Notes under the pieces: generated by a model
The model's input: only the letters and a program-made list of their open reading frames with translations
What the model was told of the DNA's origin: nothing
Databases searched by the model: none
Origin: Actinoplanes auranticolor
GTDB taxonomy: Bacteria > Actinomycetota > Actinomycetes > Mycobacteriales > Micromonosporaceae
Assembly (NCBI RefSeq): GCF_018332655.1
Contig: NZ_BOQL01000017.1
Coordinates: forward strand, 124,001 to 188,000
Reading direction: 5' to 3'
DNA length: 64,000 nucleotides
Made by a program: the position numbers and the translations under genes
Part shown: piece after piece, positions 8,065 to 16,661 of the stretch
How positions within the stretch are numbered: the first letter of the stretch is position 1
Layout: every line of letters starts with the position of its first letter

Positions 8065-10029
8065 TCACTTCGCCTCGGTGCGTACCCGCGGGGACGCCGG
8101 TTCTTCCCGGGTCGTGCTCCCGGTCTCCGGCCGGTAGATGGCGAAGGAGGCGGGCCGCTCAGCCACATCCGGCTCGGTCCAGGTGGCCGACCGGCGCTGC
8201 CGCATCGCGGACGCGGTCACCGGGACCGGAGCACGGTCGCCCGGCTCAGTACTCTCGCGGATCGTCTCGTTGCCGTCCGGCCGCACCGTCGGAGCCGCGC
8301 TGCCGCGGTCCGGCACCAGCGTCTGGGCGCCACGCCCGGCCGAACCGTGCGAGGGATCTTCCAACCGGGCCTCGGGCCGCAGGTTGCTCTGGTCGACGTA
8401 GACGGTGCGGCCCTTACCGATGAGGGGTTCGTTCGTGCCGCCCGGTTCGGCCACGTCGAGCTTGGCGGCCTCCCGCATGTCCCGGAAGAACCGGCGATGC
8501 CACGAGCCGGCGGAGGTGATGGCGGCGGTGCCGTCCTTGCCGCCGAGCTGGGTGATCCGCCGGTACGGCCGCAGCAGCAGCCAGCCGACCACGCCGACCA
8601 GCCAGACCAGAACGACCTGCAACCAGCCTGCCAGGCTGGCGGTATTCATGATCAGGTCCACGGCGAAGAGGTAGATAGCGGCGCCGGTGCCGAAGATGGC
8701 GATGTTGAAGATGGCCGCGACGACGGCGTTGCCGAGGCGGCGGATGCCCGAGCTGGCCGGCCGCAGCAGGCCCACCGTGCCCAGAATCGGTGCGGCGATG
8801 ACCGCCCAGCGGAAGATCAGGAAGCCGAGCAGGACCAGCAGCGACGCGGTCAGGTCGAACATGGCGAACATGAAGGCCGCCAGCACAGCGATGAACCCGG
8901 CACCGATCCGGTCCATGCCGTTGGCGCCCTGGAGGTACTCGTAGGCCTCCGGATCCTCGGTCTTGATCGTCTCGGCGACCTTCTCCCACTGCTCATTCTT
9001 TGCGGAGATGGTTGGCTGCCGGGTGTCCGGGTTGTCGCGCATCTTCTGCACTTCATCCCAGGTGAAGGAACGTGCGTCGTAGAGCGCCCGGCCGTACTTC
9101 TGCGCCGTGAGGCTGTCCGCGGAGCCGAGAACGCCGCGGAGCCAGTTGCGGTAGAGCATCGTCTCCGTGACGGTGTCGCTGGCGCGAACCGCCGGCGGCC
9201 GATTGTCGTCACATGCGCCAGGCGTGGGGTTGTCGCACTTGTCGGCGGGAAGGTTCTGGGCCCGTGGCCCGACGGCGTCGTGCACCACACCTAGGGTGGT
9301 GATCAAGCTCTGGTCGGCGATGTTCGCCGACTTGACCGGCCATGCGGCGATGGCAGTCACGGCGACCATGATCAGGATTGCCCAGCCGGCTGTCGTCGTT
9401 GCCGCGCCCATGTCGGCCTGCTGCGACCGCCAGATCAGGTAGAGACCGACCACAGCGAGGGTGATGACGCCGAAGACGCTGAAGACCTTCTCGTAGACCG
9501 CCTTGGTGGCCTGATCGACGAGCGGGTCCGCCCAGCCCCACAGAGCCTGGGGGTCCCATGCCCGTTCCCGCAGAGCGTTGGAAGCGCCGACGACCGCGGT
9601 GGCAATCATGAACTCGCCGTTGGCCACCGTGGTCTCGAACTTGCTCGCCGGTTCCACCAGTGCGGAGGCGCAACCACCGGCCTGGTCATAGGTCGAGAAC
9701 GTGTAACCGGCGTAGCCGTACTGGCTGTAGATGCCCTGAGGACCATTCAGCTTGGACGAGGCGGGCCGCTCAGCGAACCAGCCGGCCAAGCCGGAGTTCG
9801 GGGCGCTCGGCGTGGGCGCCTTGAGACAGGTCGCGCCCTCCTCGACCTCGACGGTGAGCCGGGCGACGCACCCTTTGAGGTCGTTGCTCCATTCCTCGAC
9901 GCTGCAGGCGCCGCCTGGGGCCTGTAGTGGCCCGGCGCTGGCAGGGGATGGTGCGGCGACCGCCCAGCCGATACTCGCCACCACCGCCACGAGCATCGTC
10001 AGCACCAGCGCGCATCCCCGCCGAACCAT
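8065..10029 (-). CDS. polytopic membrane protein, VirB6/TrbL-like
   Basis: 654 residues. A cleavable signal peptide (about 1-32, ending ASAGP) is followed by a Cys-containing extracellular region, then about six transmembrane helices between residues 180 and 490, and a disordered Arg/Pro/Glu-rich cytoplasmic tail of about 150 residues. This matches VirB6/TrbL-type channel components of Gram-positive type IV systems. The ATG at 10029 comes one base after the stop of the VirB4-like gene, with GGAGG inside the end of that gene, so the two are coupled. No enzyme motif. Confidence 0.65.
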   Translation of the reverse strand: MVRRGCALVLTMLVAVVASIGWAVAAPSPASAGPLQAPGGACSVEEWSNDLKGCVARLTVEVEEGATCLKAPTPSAPNSGLAGWFAERPASSKLNGPQGIYSQYGYAGYTFSTYDQAGGCASALVEPASKFETTVANGEFMIATAVVGASNALRERAWDPQALWGWADPLVDQATKAVYEKVFSVFGVITLAVVGLYLIWRSQQADMGAATTTAGWAILIMVAVTAIAAWPVKSANIADQSLITTLGVVHDAVGPRAQNLPADKCDNPTPGACDDNRPPAVRASDTVTETMLYRNWLRGVLGSADSLTAQKYGRALYDARSFTWDEVQKMRDNPDTRQPTISAKNEQWEKVAETIKTEDPEAYEYLQGANGMDRIGAGFIAVLAAFMFAMFDLTASLLVLLGFLIFRWAVIAAPILGTVGLLRPASSGIRRLGNAVVAAIFNIAIFGTGAAIYLFAVDLIMNTASLAGWLQVVLVWLVGVVGWLLLRPYRRITQLGGKDGTAAITSAGSWHRRFFRDMREAAKLDVAEPGGTNEPLIGKGRTVYVDQSNLRPEARLEDPSHGSAGRGAQTLVPDRGSAAPTVRPDGNETIRESTEPGDRAPVPVTASAMRQRRSATWTEPDVAERPASFAIYRPETGSTTREEPASPRVRTEAK

Positions 10030-10030
10030 C

Positions 10031-13000
10031 TCAGACCTCCAGGTCGGACAAGGACGGAATCGCCGTCGGCGTCGCTTTCGCGGCCGCCGGGGTCGTGTCG
10101 AGGTAGTCCAGCAGGCCGTCGACGTACGACACGTCCACCCGGACCTTCTGCACCCGGCCGTCGACGTCGCGCATCACGAACTCGCGGAAGCCCAGGCGGG
10201 CCGACGACGAGGTGTCCGCCTGCGACAGGGAGGCCAGCGTCGCCTCGTAGCCGTCGTGGACCGGGACCCGGAGCAGGCGTAGCGCCTCCGAGGCGATTTC
10301 CTGGTCCTCGGCGATGCGGCCCACGAAGACCGTCGACACCAGGTTCTGCACGTCCAGGCCGAGGATGTCGCGGGGGTTCTGGGAGGCCACGAACGCCGCC
10401 AGGTTCCACTTTCGCGAGTCGCGGGCCAGGCGGACCAGGAACGACCGGCCTGAGCGCCAGCCCTCCATGAAGTGGGCCTCGTCCAGGCCGACCATCTTGC
10501 GTGAGGCCATCGAGCCGCCGTAGCAGCGCCGGACGGCCAGGCGGTGGGCCGTGTGCAGCATCGGCAGCGCCAGGGATTCCTCGGCCGACCAGTACTCGCG
10601 TTCGATCTTCATGTCCGGCAGGCGCAGGCCCGCCATCGTGATGACCGTCAGCGCCGAGTCCGCGCTGAGCAGATGCGCCGGGGGGCGGCCGAAGAACAGC
10701 AGCGCCAGGGGCATCTCGGCGGTGTCCAGGAGCAGGTTCGCCAGTTCCTTGCCGTCGTCGTCCAGGCCCTGCAGGCAGGCGATCACGTCGTCGAGGGTGG
10801 AGGTCTCCTCGGCCGGCACCTGGCGGACCGCGTGCCGCAGCAGCGTCGCGGTGGACGCCTCCTTGGCCACCTGCGGCGGGACCAGCATCGAGCAGATGTC
10901 CTGGACCAGCATGCGGCGCTCGGCCCGGGCGTTGGAGACAGCGATCTCGTACTCGCGGTCGCCGCCGGCGCCGGCCGCGAACTCGCTGCGGACCGGGGTC
11001 GGGATCAGCGCGTACGGCGCCAGCGTCCCCTGCTCCGAGCCGGTCAGGTTCAGCAGCCGCGAGTACGGCCGCAGCTCCGGCATCGCGCACAGCCGGGCCA
11101 GCGGGCCGGACGGGTCGAGCAGGGTCACCTGCACACCGCGGCGCGCGTTCAGGTAGCCCAGCGCGCCCATCAGCGTGGACTTGCCACCACCGGGCTCCGC
11201 GACCAGCACGCCCAGCCCGGAGCGTTCCCGGACCTCCATCGGGAAGTGCAGGTCCAGGAAGACCGGCCGGCGGCACGTTCCCGACGTACGCCCGATCAGG
11301 TCTCCCCGCCGGTCACCCACCGTCGACGCGGCCTGGGGCAGCGCCGCGGCCAGCAGCTTCACCGGCATCCGGCGCACGTAGCCGGTGTTGGCGATCGGCT
11401 CGCCCGGGATGAACTCGCGGGCCAGTTGGTCCTGGTTCTTCGGGTGCTGGAGCGAGATGCGCAGCTCGCGGGAGTAGAGCTGGATCAGGCGCCGGGCCCG
11501 TTCCAGGCACTCCTCGCGGGTGCGGCCGCCGACGGCGATCCGGTGCCAGCCGTGCGCGCGGGCCGACTCCACCGGCAGGCCGGTGGTCATCTCGTCGCCG
11601 ATGACCAGCGCGCGCTTGGCCAGGCGTTCCAGCTCGGGCGGGGCGTCGATGCCGTGCTCGGCGTAGTCGAGCTGCTGCGAGCGGATCATCCGGAGCCGGT
11701 GCTCGAGGTTCTTGAAGGAACTGTTCGAGCCGAGGATGTCGATGCGCGAGGAGAGCTCCATCGGCCACGGCAGCCGCTCGTGGAAGTGCATCCACGGCTC
11801 GTGCTTCTCCGGGATCTCCAGCGGCTCCATCCGGCCGACGGACAGCACGGCGACGTGCCGTTCCTCGCCGGTCATCCGGTTGACCAGCTTGACCGTCGAG
11901 CCGTACGGGGTGCGGTAGCGCTCCACCTGCTCGGTCAGGGCGAGCAGGTCACCGCGCTCCCAGTGGCCGTTCGAGATCGGCGACAGCGGGCCGGGCGGGG
12001 ACATGCAGAGCGCGACCGAGCGGAACAGCAGCCATTCCAGCTCCTGCGGAGTGACCCGCCGGCCACGCATACCGAACGCGTTCAGCACCTCGTCGAACTG
12101 CTCGACCGTGCGGCCGAGCTTGCGTCGTTCCCCGTCGGAGGTGCCCTTTCCGAACATCCGCAGGATGCGCTCGGAGAAGGTGTCGCCGAGCGAGCGGCGT
12201 GCGAACGTCACGCCCAGGTAGGTCTGGCCCTCGGCGTGGTTCACCGAGAGCAGGTGCCGCTGCGCCGCCACGAGGTGGTCCGACCAGGACGTGGCGCCGG
12301 CGACGTCGGGCAGCGGCTTGGCCGTGTGCGAGTCGACTGTGCGGGCCCACTCGTCGGCCGGGAAGGGCCGGTTGGTGCGCCGTAGGTGCAGCCGGAAGCC
12401 GGCCAGGCCCGCGTACTGCTCGGAGATGGCGGAGAGCAGCGCCTCGCGCTCGGCGTCGGGCCGGAAAGCCCAGCGGACCTCGGGCAGCGAATACCACGCC
12501 GTCACGGTGCTCTGGGTGAACGTCAGGTGCCCGGCGATCTCGCTGATCTCCAGCTCGATGGACGGGTCGCGGTCGCTGAACTTGAGCTTGTGCGGGCGCA
12601 GCGGCGCCGCCTTGACCTCGTTCTTCTTCGGCCGCACGGCCGGCAGGTTGGCCGGCTCCTTGCGGCGGCCGCGGCGCTTGGCCGGAGCCTTCTCCGGCAT
12701 CGGCGCGGGCAGGTCGGCGCGGGCGTCGGCCTCGGCCGGCGCAGCCGGGTGGTACGCCTCGACGGCGGCCACGGGAGTCACTCCGGGAGCTGCCGTGGTC
12801 TGCCACAGGGGCGGGGACTGCACTGGCGCGGTCGCCGGGTAGGCGCCGGGCTGAATCTCCTCCGGCCAGTCCTCGAAGTCGGACTCGGGCGCCTGGCGTT
12901 CGTCGTAGAAATCGGCCTGCGGCCCGCTCGGCGCCCGCATGAAGGGCGAGACCGGCGCATCGGCCGGCGGAGTGCCGGGCCCGGCACCATTCGACGACGG

Positions 13001-13849
13001 AACGGGCGGCAACGCGATCGCCGAATCCCCACCGTGACCGGAAGACTGCCCGTTATGCCCGGACGGCTGCCCGTTGATGCCGGAGGCCGGCTCGGCGAAT
13101 GCCGGCGCAGTCCCGTCAGGACCGGGGGCCGCACCCCGGGCGCCCGCCCCGAAACCCGTCAGAGCCGAAACAGAGCCGTTGGAAGCCGGCACGAACCCGT
13201 CAGAAGCCGCCGCAGACCCAGCAGCACCCGACACGCCCCCGGCGGAACCTGAGGCAGATCCAGCGGGACCGGAGACGGATCCACCGGGACCCGAGACGGA
13301 CCCGGTAGAACCTGAGCCAGATGCAGCAGGGCGCGGCGTGGGTTCGCCAATGCCCGAATCCGGGCCGGCGGAAGCCGGTGAGGGGCCTGCTGAGGCCGAC
13401 GTGGACCCAGCGGGAGCCGACGAGGTCCCGGCGGGCCCTGCGGCAAAGCTGGTGGGCGCCGAGGCCGGGCTGGTCGGTGCGGCCGGAGGTGCGGAGGTCT
13501 GCCGGTTCGCGTCCGCACCGTCGAAGTCGAACCCGAAGTCGAAGTCCACGTCCGGGTCGTCGGCGGGCGGCTCCGGCTCGGCGGCCGGTGCCGCCGGCTG
13601 GGCCGGTGTGCCGCCGAAGAGATCGAGGAACGGCGAATCGATGTCCATCGGGTCGACCGGCGGAGCGCCGTTGGTGCGCGGGCGTACCGGCTGCGGGGCC
13701 TGGAAGACCGCGACGGCACCGTGGCCCGGGCCCGGCACCTGCTCGAGACCTTCCTCCGGAGAGTGATTATCCGATCGCACAGCGTTACTCTGCCTGCCCG
13801 GAAGCGACGAGTCCGCGCGGGAATGCCCGGGCGGTGGGGTAGCGGTCAT
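10031..13849 (-). CDS. VirB4/TraC-type secretion ATPase with long disordered N-terminus
   Basis: About 1272 residues from ATG 13849 (an in-frame ATG at 13870 would add 7). Residues 1-400 are Pro/Ala/Gly/Ser-rich and low complexity, including runs of GSVSGP-like repeats. The remainder matches VirB4/TraC: an N-terminal domain with LRLHLRRTNRPF, Walker A (EPGGGKST, about residue 885) and Walker B (MVGLDEAHFMEG, about 1120), then IVRLARDSRKW- and SQNPRDILG-type motifs. These hexameric ATPases power substrate transfer and pilus or channel assembly. The start is chosen because this ATG overlaps the stop of a 16-codon coupled reading frame. The disordered N-terminal extension is long for the family. 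Confidence 0.85.
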   Translation of the reverse strand: MTATPPPGHSRADSSLPGRQSNAVRSDNHSPEEGLEQVPGPGHGAVAVFQAPQPVRPRTNGAPPVDPMDIDSPFLDLFGGTPAQPAAPAAEPEPPADDPDVDFDFGFDFDGADANRQTSAPPAAPTSPASAPTSFAAGPAGTSSAPAGSTSASAGPSPASAGPDSGIGEPTPRPAASGSGSTGSVSGPGGSVSGPAGSASGSAGGVSGAAGSAAASDGFVPASNGSVSALTGFGAGARGAAPGPDGTAPAFAEPASGINGQPSGHNGQSSGHGGDSAIALPPVPSSNGAGPGTPPADAPVSPFMRAPSGPQADFYDERQAPESDFEDWPEEIQPGAYPATAPVQSPPLWQTTAAPGVTPVAAVEAYHPAAPAEADARADLPAPMPEKAPAKRRGRRKEPANLPAVRPKKNEVKAAPLRPHKLKFSDRDPSIELEISEIAGHLTFTQSTVTAWYSLPEVRWAFRPDAEREALLSAISEQYAGLAGFRLHLRRTNRPFPADEWARTVDSHTAKPLPDVAGATSWSDHLVAAQRHLLSVNHAEGQTYLGVTFARRSLGDTFSERILRMFGKGTSDGERRKLGRTVEQFDEVLNAFGMRGRRVTPQELEWLLFRSVALCMSPPGPLSPISNGHWERGDLLALTEQVERYRTPYGSTVKLVNRMTGEERHVAVLSVGRMEPLEIPEKHEPWMHFHERLPWPMELSSRIDILGSNSSFKNLEHRLRMIRSQQLDYAEHGIDAPPELERLAKRALVIGDEMTTGLPVESARAHGWHRIAVGGRTREECLERARRLIQLYSRELRISLQHPKNQDQLAREFIPGEPIANTGYVRRMPVKLLAAALPQAASTVGDRRGDLIGRTSGTCRRPVFLDLHFPMEVRERSGLGVLVAEPGGGKSTLMGALGYLNARRGVQVTLLDPSGPLARLCAMPELRPYSRLLNLTGSEQGTLAPYALIPTPVRSEFAAGAGGDREYEIAVSNARAERRMLVQDICSMLVPPQVAKEASTATLLRHAVRQVPAEETSTLDDVIACLQGLDDDGKELANLLLDTAEMPLALLFFGRPPAHLLSADSALTVITMAGLRLPDMKIEREYWSAEESLALPMLHTAHRLAVRRCYGGSMASRKMVGLDEAHFMEGWRSGRSFLVRLARDSRKWNLAAFVASQNPRDILGLDVQNLVSTVFVGRIAEDQEIASEALRLLRVPVHDGYEATLASLSQADTSSSARLGFREFVMRDVDGRVQKVRVDVSYVDGLLDYLDTTPAAAKATPTAIPSLSDLEV

Positions 13850-13896
13850 GAACGGGCCCCGTTCGGGCATGCGATGAGAGCGGCGAAACTGGTCAT
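13846..13896 (-). CDS. 16-codon relay reading frame between the VirB3-like and VirB4-like genes
   Basis: ATG at 13896 overlaps the VirB3-like stop (ATGA) and is preceded 5 nt upstream by a strong GGAGGAG. The frame encodes 16 residues, MTSFAALIACPNGARS, and its TGA overlaps the ATG of the VirB4-like gene at 13849 (again ATGA). The strong ribosome-binding site serves this small frame, while the ATPase ATG has none of its own. It is most likely a translational-coupling device; a functional peptide is possible but unsupported. Confidence 0.5.
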   Translation of the reverse strand: MTSFAALIACPNGARS

Positions 13897-14255
13897 ACCA
13901 ACTCCTCCCGAACCCTGATGCGCGTGGCGACGAGTCTCGGGTCGCGCTGTTCGACGGCCGGCTCGCGGGTGCGGCGCCAGTCGGTGAGCGCGGTGCGGAT
14001 GACCATCCGGGCCGGGCGGTCGGGGTCGACGTGCCGGAACACGTAGGAGGTGGTGACCATGGCCAGCGCGATCTCCCAGGCGGGGAAGGCGTCGATCTCG
14101 AACGTGATGAGGTAGTGCAGAAAAACGAACAAAGGCACTAGTAGGACGAACATCCCATACTGCGCATACGGCAGGTGCATGGGCAGCGTGTATCCGGGCG
14201 GGCCCAGATAGACAAGGCGTGCCCGGTAGATGTCGTCATCGGTGCGCAGCCGCAT
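13893..14255 (-). CDS. small membrane protein, VirB3/PrgI-like
   Basis: 120 residues with two adjacent transmembrane helices (about 31-50 and 57-75), basic ends and no enzymatic motif. Position between the VirB2-like and VirB4-like genes and the topology fit VirB3/PrgI components, which anchor the VirB4 ATPase to the membrane. Assignment is by size, topology and order. It starts at ATG 14255, 15 bp after the VirB2-like gene. Confidence 0.6.
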   Translation of the reverse strand: MRLRTDDDIYRARLVYLGPPGYTLPMHLPYAQYGMFVLLVPLFVFLHYLITFEIDAFPAWEIALAMVTTSYVFRHVDPDRPARMVIRTALTDWRRTREPAVEQRDPRLVATRIRVREELV

Positions 14256-14270
14256 GTGTCCGCCCGCGGC

Positions 14271-14564
14271 TCAGGCGAAGATGAGGCTGATGAGGTAGTC
14301 GCCGACGAAGAACAACGTCGCGGCACCGGCGATGAACGCGAGGCCGACGATGGCGATCGCGGAGCTGGTGAGCACCTTCGAGATCTCGCCGCGGCTGGCG
14401 CGGCCGATGAAGATGATGCCCAGGACGGCGAGCAGGATCGGCGCGATGTTGCTCGCGAAGAAGGTGACGACGCCCTCGGTGTTGATGCCCTTGGGCTCGG
14501 GGGCGGCCAGGGTGCTCTGCTGCAGGGCCGCTGCGACCTGCGTGGCGATCTCTGTGGCGATCAT
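14271..14564 (-). CDS. two-TM pilin-like small protein, VirB2/TrbC-like
   Basis: 97 residues from ATG 14564, selected because GGGAGGT lies 6 nt upstream. A Gln/Ala-rich N-terminus precedes two hydrophobic helices (about 39-58 and 68-95), the second running to the C-terminus, separated by a short basic loop (RASRGEISK). This is the architecture of VirB2/TrbC pilin or channel subunits and of PrgH-like Gram-positive counterparts. First gene of the leftward secretion-like operon; the 311 bp up to folP hold its promoter. Confidence 0.6.
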   Translation of the reverse strand: MIATEIATQVAAALQQSTLAAPEPKGINTEGVVTFFASNIAPILLAVLGIIFIGRASRGEISKVLTSSAIAIVGLAFIAGAATLFFVGDYLISLIFA

Positions 14565-14807
14565 CGGTAAACCTCCCGGGTGCCCGGCGTGAGGGCGCCG
14601 AGCACACTGCAGTTGTAAAGCCTCGCTGACGGCAACGCCCATATGGTGCTACTTCCAGCTCACCGCGTCGAGTGAGCTGGTCAGGGCGCTCCTGTCCTAC
14701 CCAAAGCCCGTCTGCTCTCTTCGGTCCTTCAATGATGCCCAGTTCCGAAGAGTACGGGCCGTACTTCTTACCTACAAGCTGCCTGATTCGTTACCCAAGG
14801 TAAAGAC

Positions 14808-14849
14808 ATGACTGAAGATGAGTCACGTGGCATCGAACACATGTACTAA
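14808..14849 (+). CDS. possible 13-codon leader frame upstream of folP
   Basis: ATG 14808 to TAA 14847-14849 encodes 13 mostly acidic residues, preceded by AAGG about 8 nt upstream. It lies in the conspicuously AT-richer 230-bp gap between the secretion-like operon and folP. Neither a terminator hairpin nor a run of one amino acid suggests attenuation, so coding status is doubtful. The rest of the gap (14643-14807) shows no gene. Confidence 0.2.
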   Translation: MTEDESRGIEHMY

Positions 14850-14863
14850 AGCGCGAGGCCCGG

Positions 14864-14869
14864 TACCTT
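14864..14869 (+). promoter_or_regulatory. -10 element, leaderless promoter of folP
   Basis: TACCTT stands 6 nt before the folP GTG at 14876; no ribosome-binding site is present between them. Confidence 0.5.
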
Positions 14870-14875
14870 CTTCTC

Positions 14876-15781
14876 GTGACTGAGCCGACCGGTAGCGCAA
14901 CGACCGCGCAGGTCAGCGGCGATCCGCTGCTGCAGCAAGATCACCCGGTCGTGATGGGCGTCCTCAACGTGACCCCGGATTCCTTCTCCGACGGGGGCCG
15001 GTATGCCGATGTCGACGCCGCTGTCAAGCACGCCGTTGCGCTGCGCCGGGACGGAGCCGACATCATCGACATCGGCGGCGAATCCACCCGGCCGGGGGCC
15101 GACCGGGTGGACGGTCCGACCGAGATCGCCCGGGTGCTTCCGGTGATCAGGGCCCTGGCCGGCGCGGGCGTGCCGCTGAGCATCGACACCACCCGGGCCG
15201 AGGTGGCCGCCGCCGCCCTCGCCGCCGGGGCCGTGGTGGTCAACGACGTCTCCGGCGGGCTGGCCGACCCCGCCATGGCCGCCGTGGTGGCCGAGGCCGG
15301 CTGCCCGTGGATCCTCATGCACTGGCGCGGGCACTCCCGGCGGATGCTCGACCTGGCGCACTACGACGACGTCGTGGCCGAGGTCCGCGCCGAGCTGCTG
15401 CAGCGGGTGGACGCCGCGGTCGCCGCGGGCGTCGACCCCGGGCGGCTGATCCTCGACCCCGGCATCGGCTTCGCCAAGCGCCCCGAGCACAACTGGGCGC
15501 TCAGCGCGCACCTGGACGAGCTGATCGCTCTCGGTCATCCGGTGCTCTTCGCGGCCAGCCGCAAGACGTATCTCGGCCGGCTGCTCGCCGGGCCGGACGG
15601 CGAGCCGCGGCCGGTGGACGGCCGCGAAGCGGCGACGATCGCCACGTCGGTGCTCGCGGTGGCCGCCGGGGCGTGGGGGGTGCGGGTGCACGACGTACGC
15701 GCGACCGTCGACGCCCTGGCCGTGTGGCGCGCCACCGGCAGCCCGCGCATTTCAAGATCAACAACCGGGGGTACGCCGTGA
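14876..15781 (+). CDS. folP: dihydropteroate synthase
   Basis: Condenses 6-hydroxymethyl-7,8-dihydropterin diphosphate with p-aminobenzoate to dihydropteroate; the target of sulfonamides. 301 residues with the pterin/diphosphate loop NVTPDSFSDGG, DIGGESTRPGA, the NDVSGG strand and a C-terminal SRKTYLGRL, all as in the TIM-barrel family. First gene of an overlapping folP-folB-folK-DUF3180 operon. In mycobacteria folE directly precedes folP, whereas here about 14 kb separates them. The GTG start carries a leaderless-type promoter. Confidence 0.97.
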   Translation: MTEPTGSATTAQVSGDPLLQQDHPVVMGVLNVTPDSFSDGGRYADVDAAVKHAVALRRDGADIIDIGGESTRPGADRVDGPTEIARVLPVIRALAGAGVPLSIDTTRAEVAAAALAAGAVVVNDVSGGLADPAMAAVVAEAGCPWILMHWRGHSRRMLDLAHYDDVVAEVRAELLQRVDAAVAAGVDPGRLILDPGIGFAKRPEHNWALSAHLDELIALGHPVLFAASRKTYLGRLLAGPDGEPRPVDGREAATIATSVLAVAAGAWGVRVHDVRATVDALAVWRATGSPRISRSTTGGTP

Positions 15782-16137
15782 GCGACCGCATCTCCCTGCA
15801 CGGCCTGCGCGTCCGGGGCCACCACGGGGTCTTCGACTTCGAGCGCCGCGACGGCCAGGACTTCGTGGTCGACGTCGAGCTCGAGCTGGACCTCGCCAAG
15901 GCGGCGGCCGGCGACGATGTCACCGACACGGTCCACTACGGCGAGTTGGCCGGTCGCCTGGCCGAAGTGATCGCCGGCGAGCCGGTCAATTTGATCGAGA
16001 CCCTGGCCGAGCGGCTCGCGGCGGTATGCCTGGCGGACGCCCGGGTCACCGCGGCCACGGTCACCGTGCACAAGCCCCAGGCGCCGATCCCGCTCGAGTT
16101 CGCCGACGTGGCGGTCACCGTACGGCGGACCCGATGA
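15778..16137 (+). CDS. folB: dihydroneopterin aldolase
   Basis: 119 residues. Cleaves 7,8-dihydroneopterin to 6-hydroxymethyl-7,8-dihydropterin and glycolaldehyde. Family motifs are present: LRVRGHHGVFDFERRDGQDF near the N-terminus, DTVHYGEL, and the catalytic Lys in VTVHKPQAPIP. The GTG start overlaps the folP stop (GTGA), so the genes are translationally coupled. The tunnel-fold enzyme acts as an octamer. Confidence 0.96.
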   Translation: MSDRISLHGLRVRGHHGVFDFERRDGQDFVVDVELELDLAKAAAGDDVTDTVHYGELAGRLAEVIAGEPVNLIETLAERLAAVCLADARVTAATVTVHKPQAPIPLEFADVAVTVRRTR

Positions 16138-16661
16138 CCCGGGCGATCCTCTCGCTGGGCAGCAACCTCGGCGACCGGTACGCATACCTCAGAGCCGCCG
16201 TGGAGCAGCTCGGCGAGAGCGTCGTCCTGGTCTCGGGGGTCTACGAGACGCCGCCCTGGGGTGACGTCGACCAGCCGGCGTACCTGAATGCCGCGGTCCT
16301 GGCCGTGGACCCGGCAGCGGATCCGTCCGGCTGGCTCACCCGGGTCCGCGCGGTCGAGGAGGCGGCGGGCCGCGTCCGCGATCCGGAGCGGCGCTTCGGC
16401 CCCCGCACGCTGGATGTGGACGTGATCGCGGTGTGGCACGACGACGGCACCCCCGTGCTCAGCGACGATCCCGAGCTGGCCCTGCCGCACCCCCGGGCGC
16501 ACCAGCGGGCGTTCGTGCTCAAGCCGTGGCTGGATCTGCAGCCCTACGCCCAGCTGCCCGGGCACGGCTGGGTGACCGACCTGCTGAACGCCCCGGAGCT
16601 CACCGCCGACGCGAACGCGCTGACCCCGCGACCCGATCTGCCGTTAGAGTCACCAGAGTGA
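16134..16661 (+). CDS. folK: 2-amino-4-hydroxy-6-hydroxymethyldihydropteridine diphosphokinase
   Basis: 175 residues. Transfers diphosphate from ATP to 6-hydroxymethyl-dihydropterin, making the FolP substrate. LSLGSNLGDR, VYETPPWGDVDQP, RFGPRTLDVDVI (metal-binding Asp pair) and LPHPRAHQRAFVLKP are the HPPK signatures. ATG 16134 overlaps the folB stop by 4 nt. Confidence 0.96.
   Translation: MTRAILSLGSNLGDRYAYLRAAVEQLGESVVLVSGVYETPPWGDVDQPAYLNAAVLAVDPAADPSGWLTRVRAVEEAAGRVRDPERRFGPRTLDVDVIAVWHDDGTPVLSDDPELALPHPRAHQRAFVLKPWLDLQPYAQLPGHGWVTDLLNAPELTADANALTPRPDLPLESPE

Noticed and set aside
14643..14807. Riboswitch or attenuator upstream of folP
   Set aside because: No recognisable aptamer core or terminator/antiterminator pair, and the folP -10 element lies directly before the start codon, downstream of this stretch.
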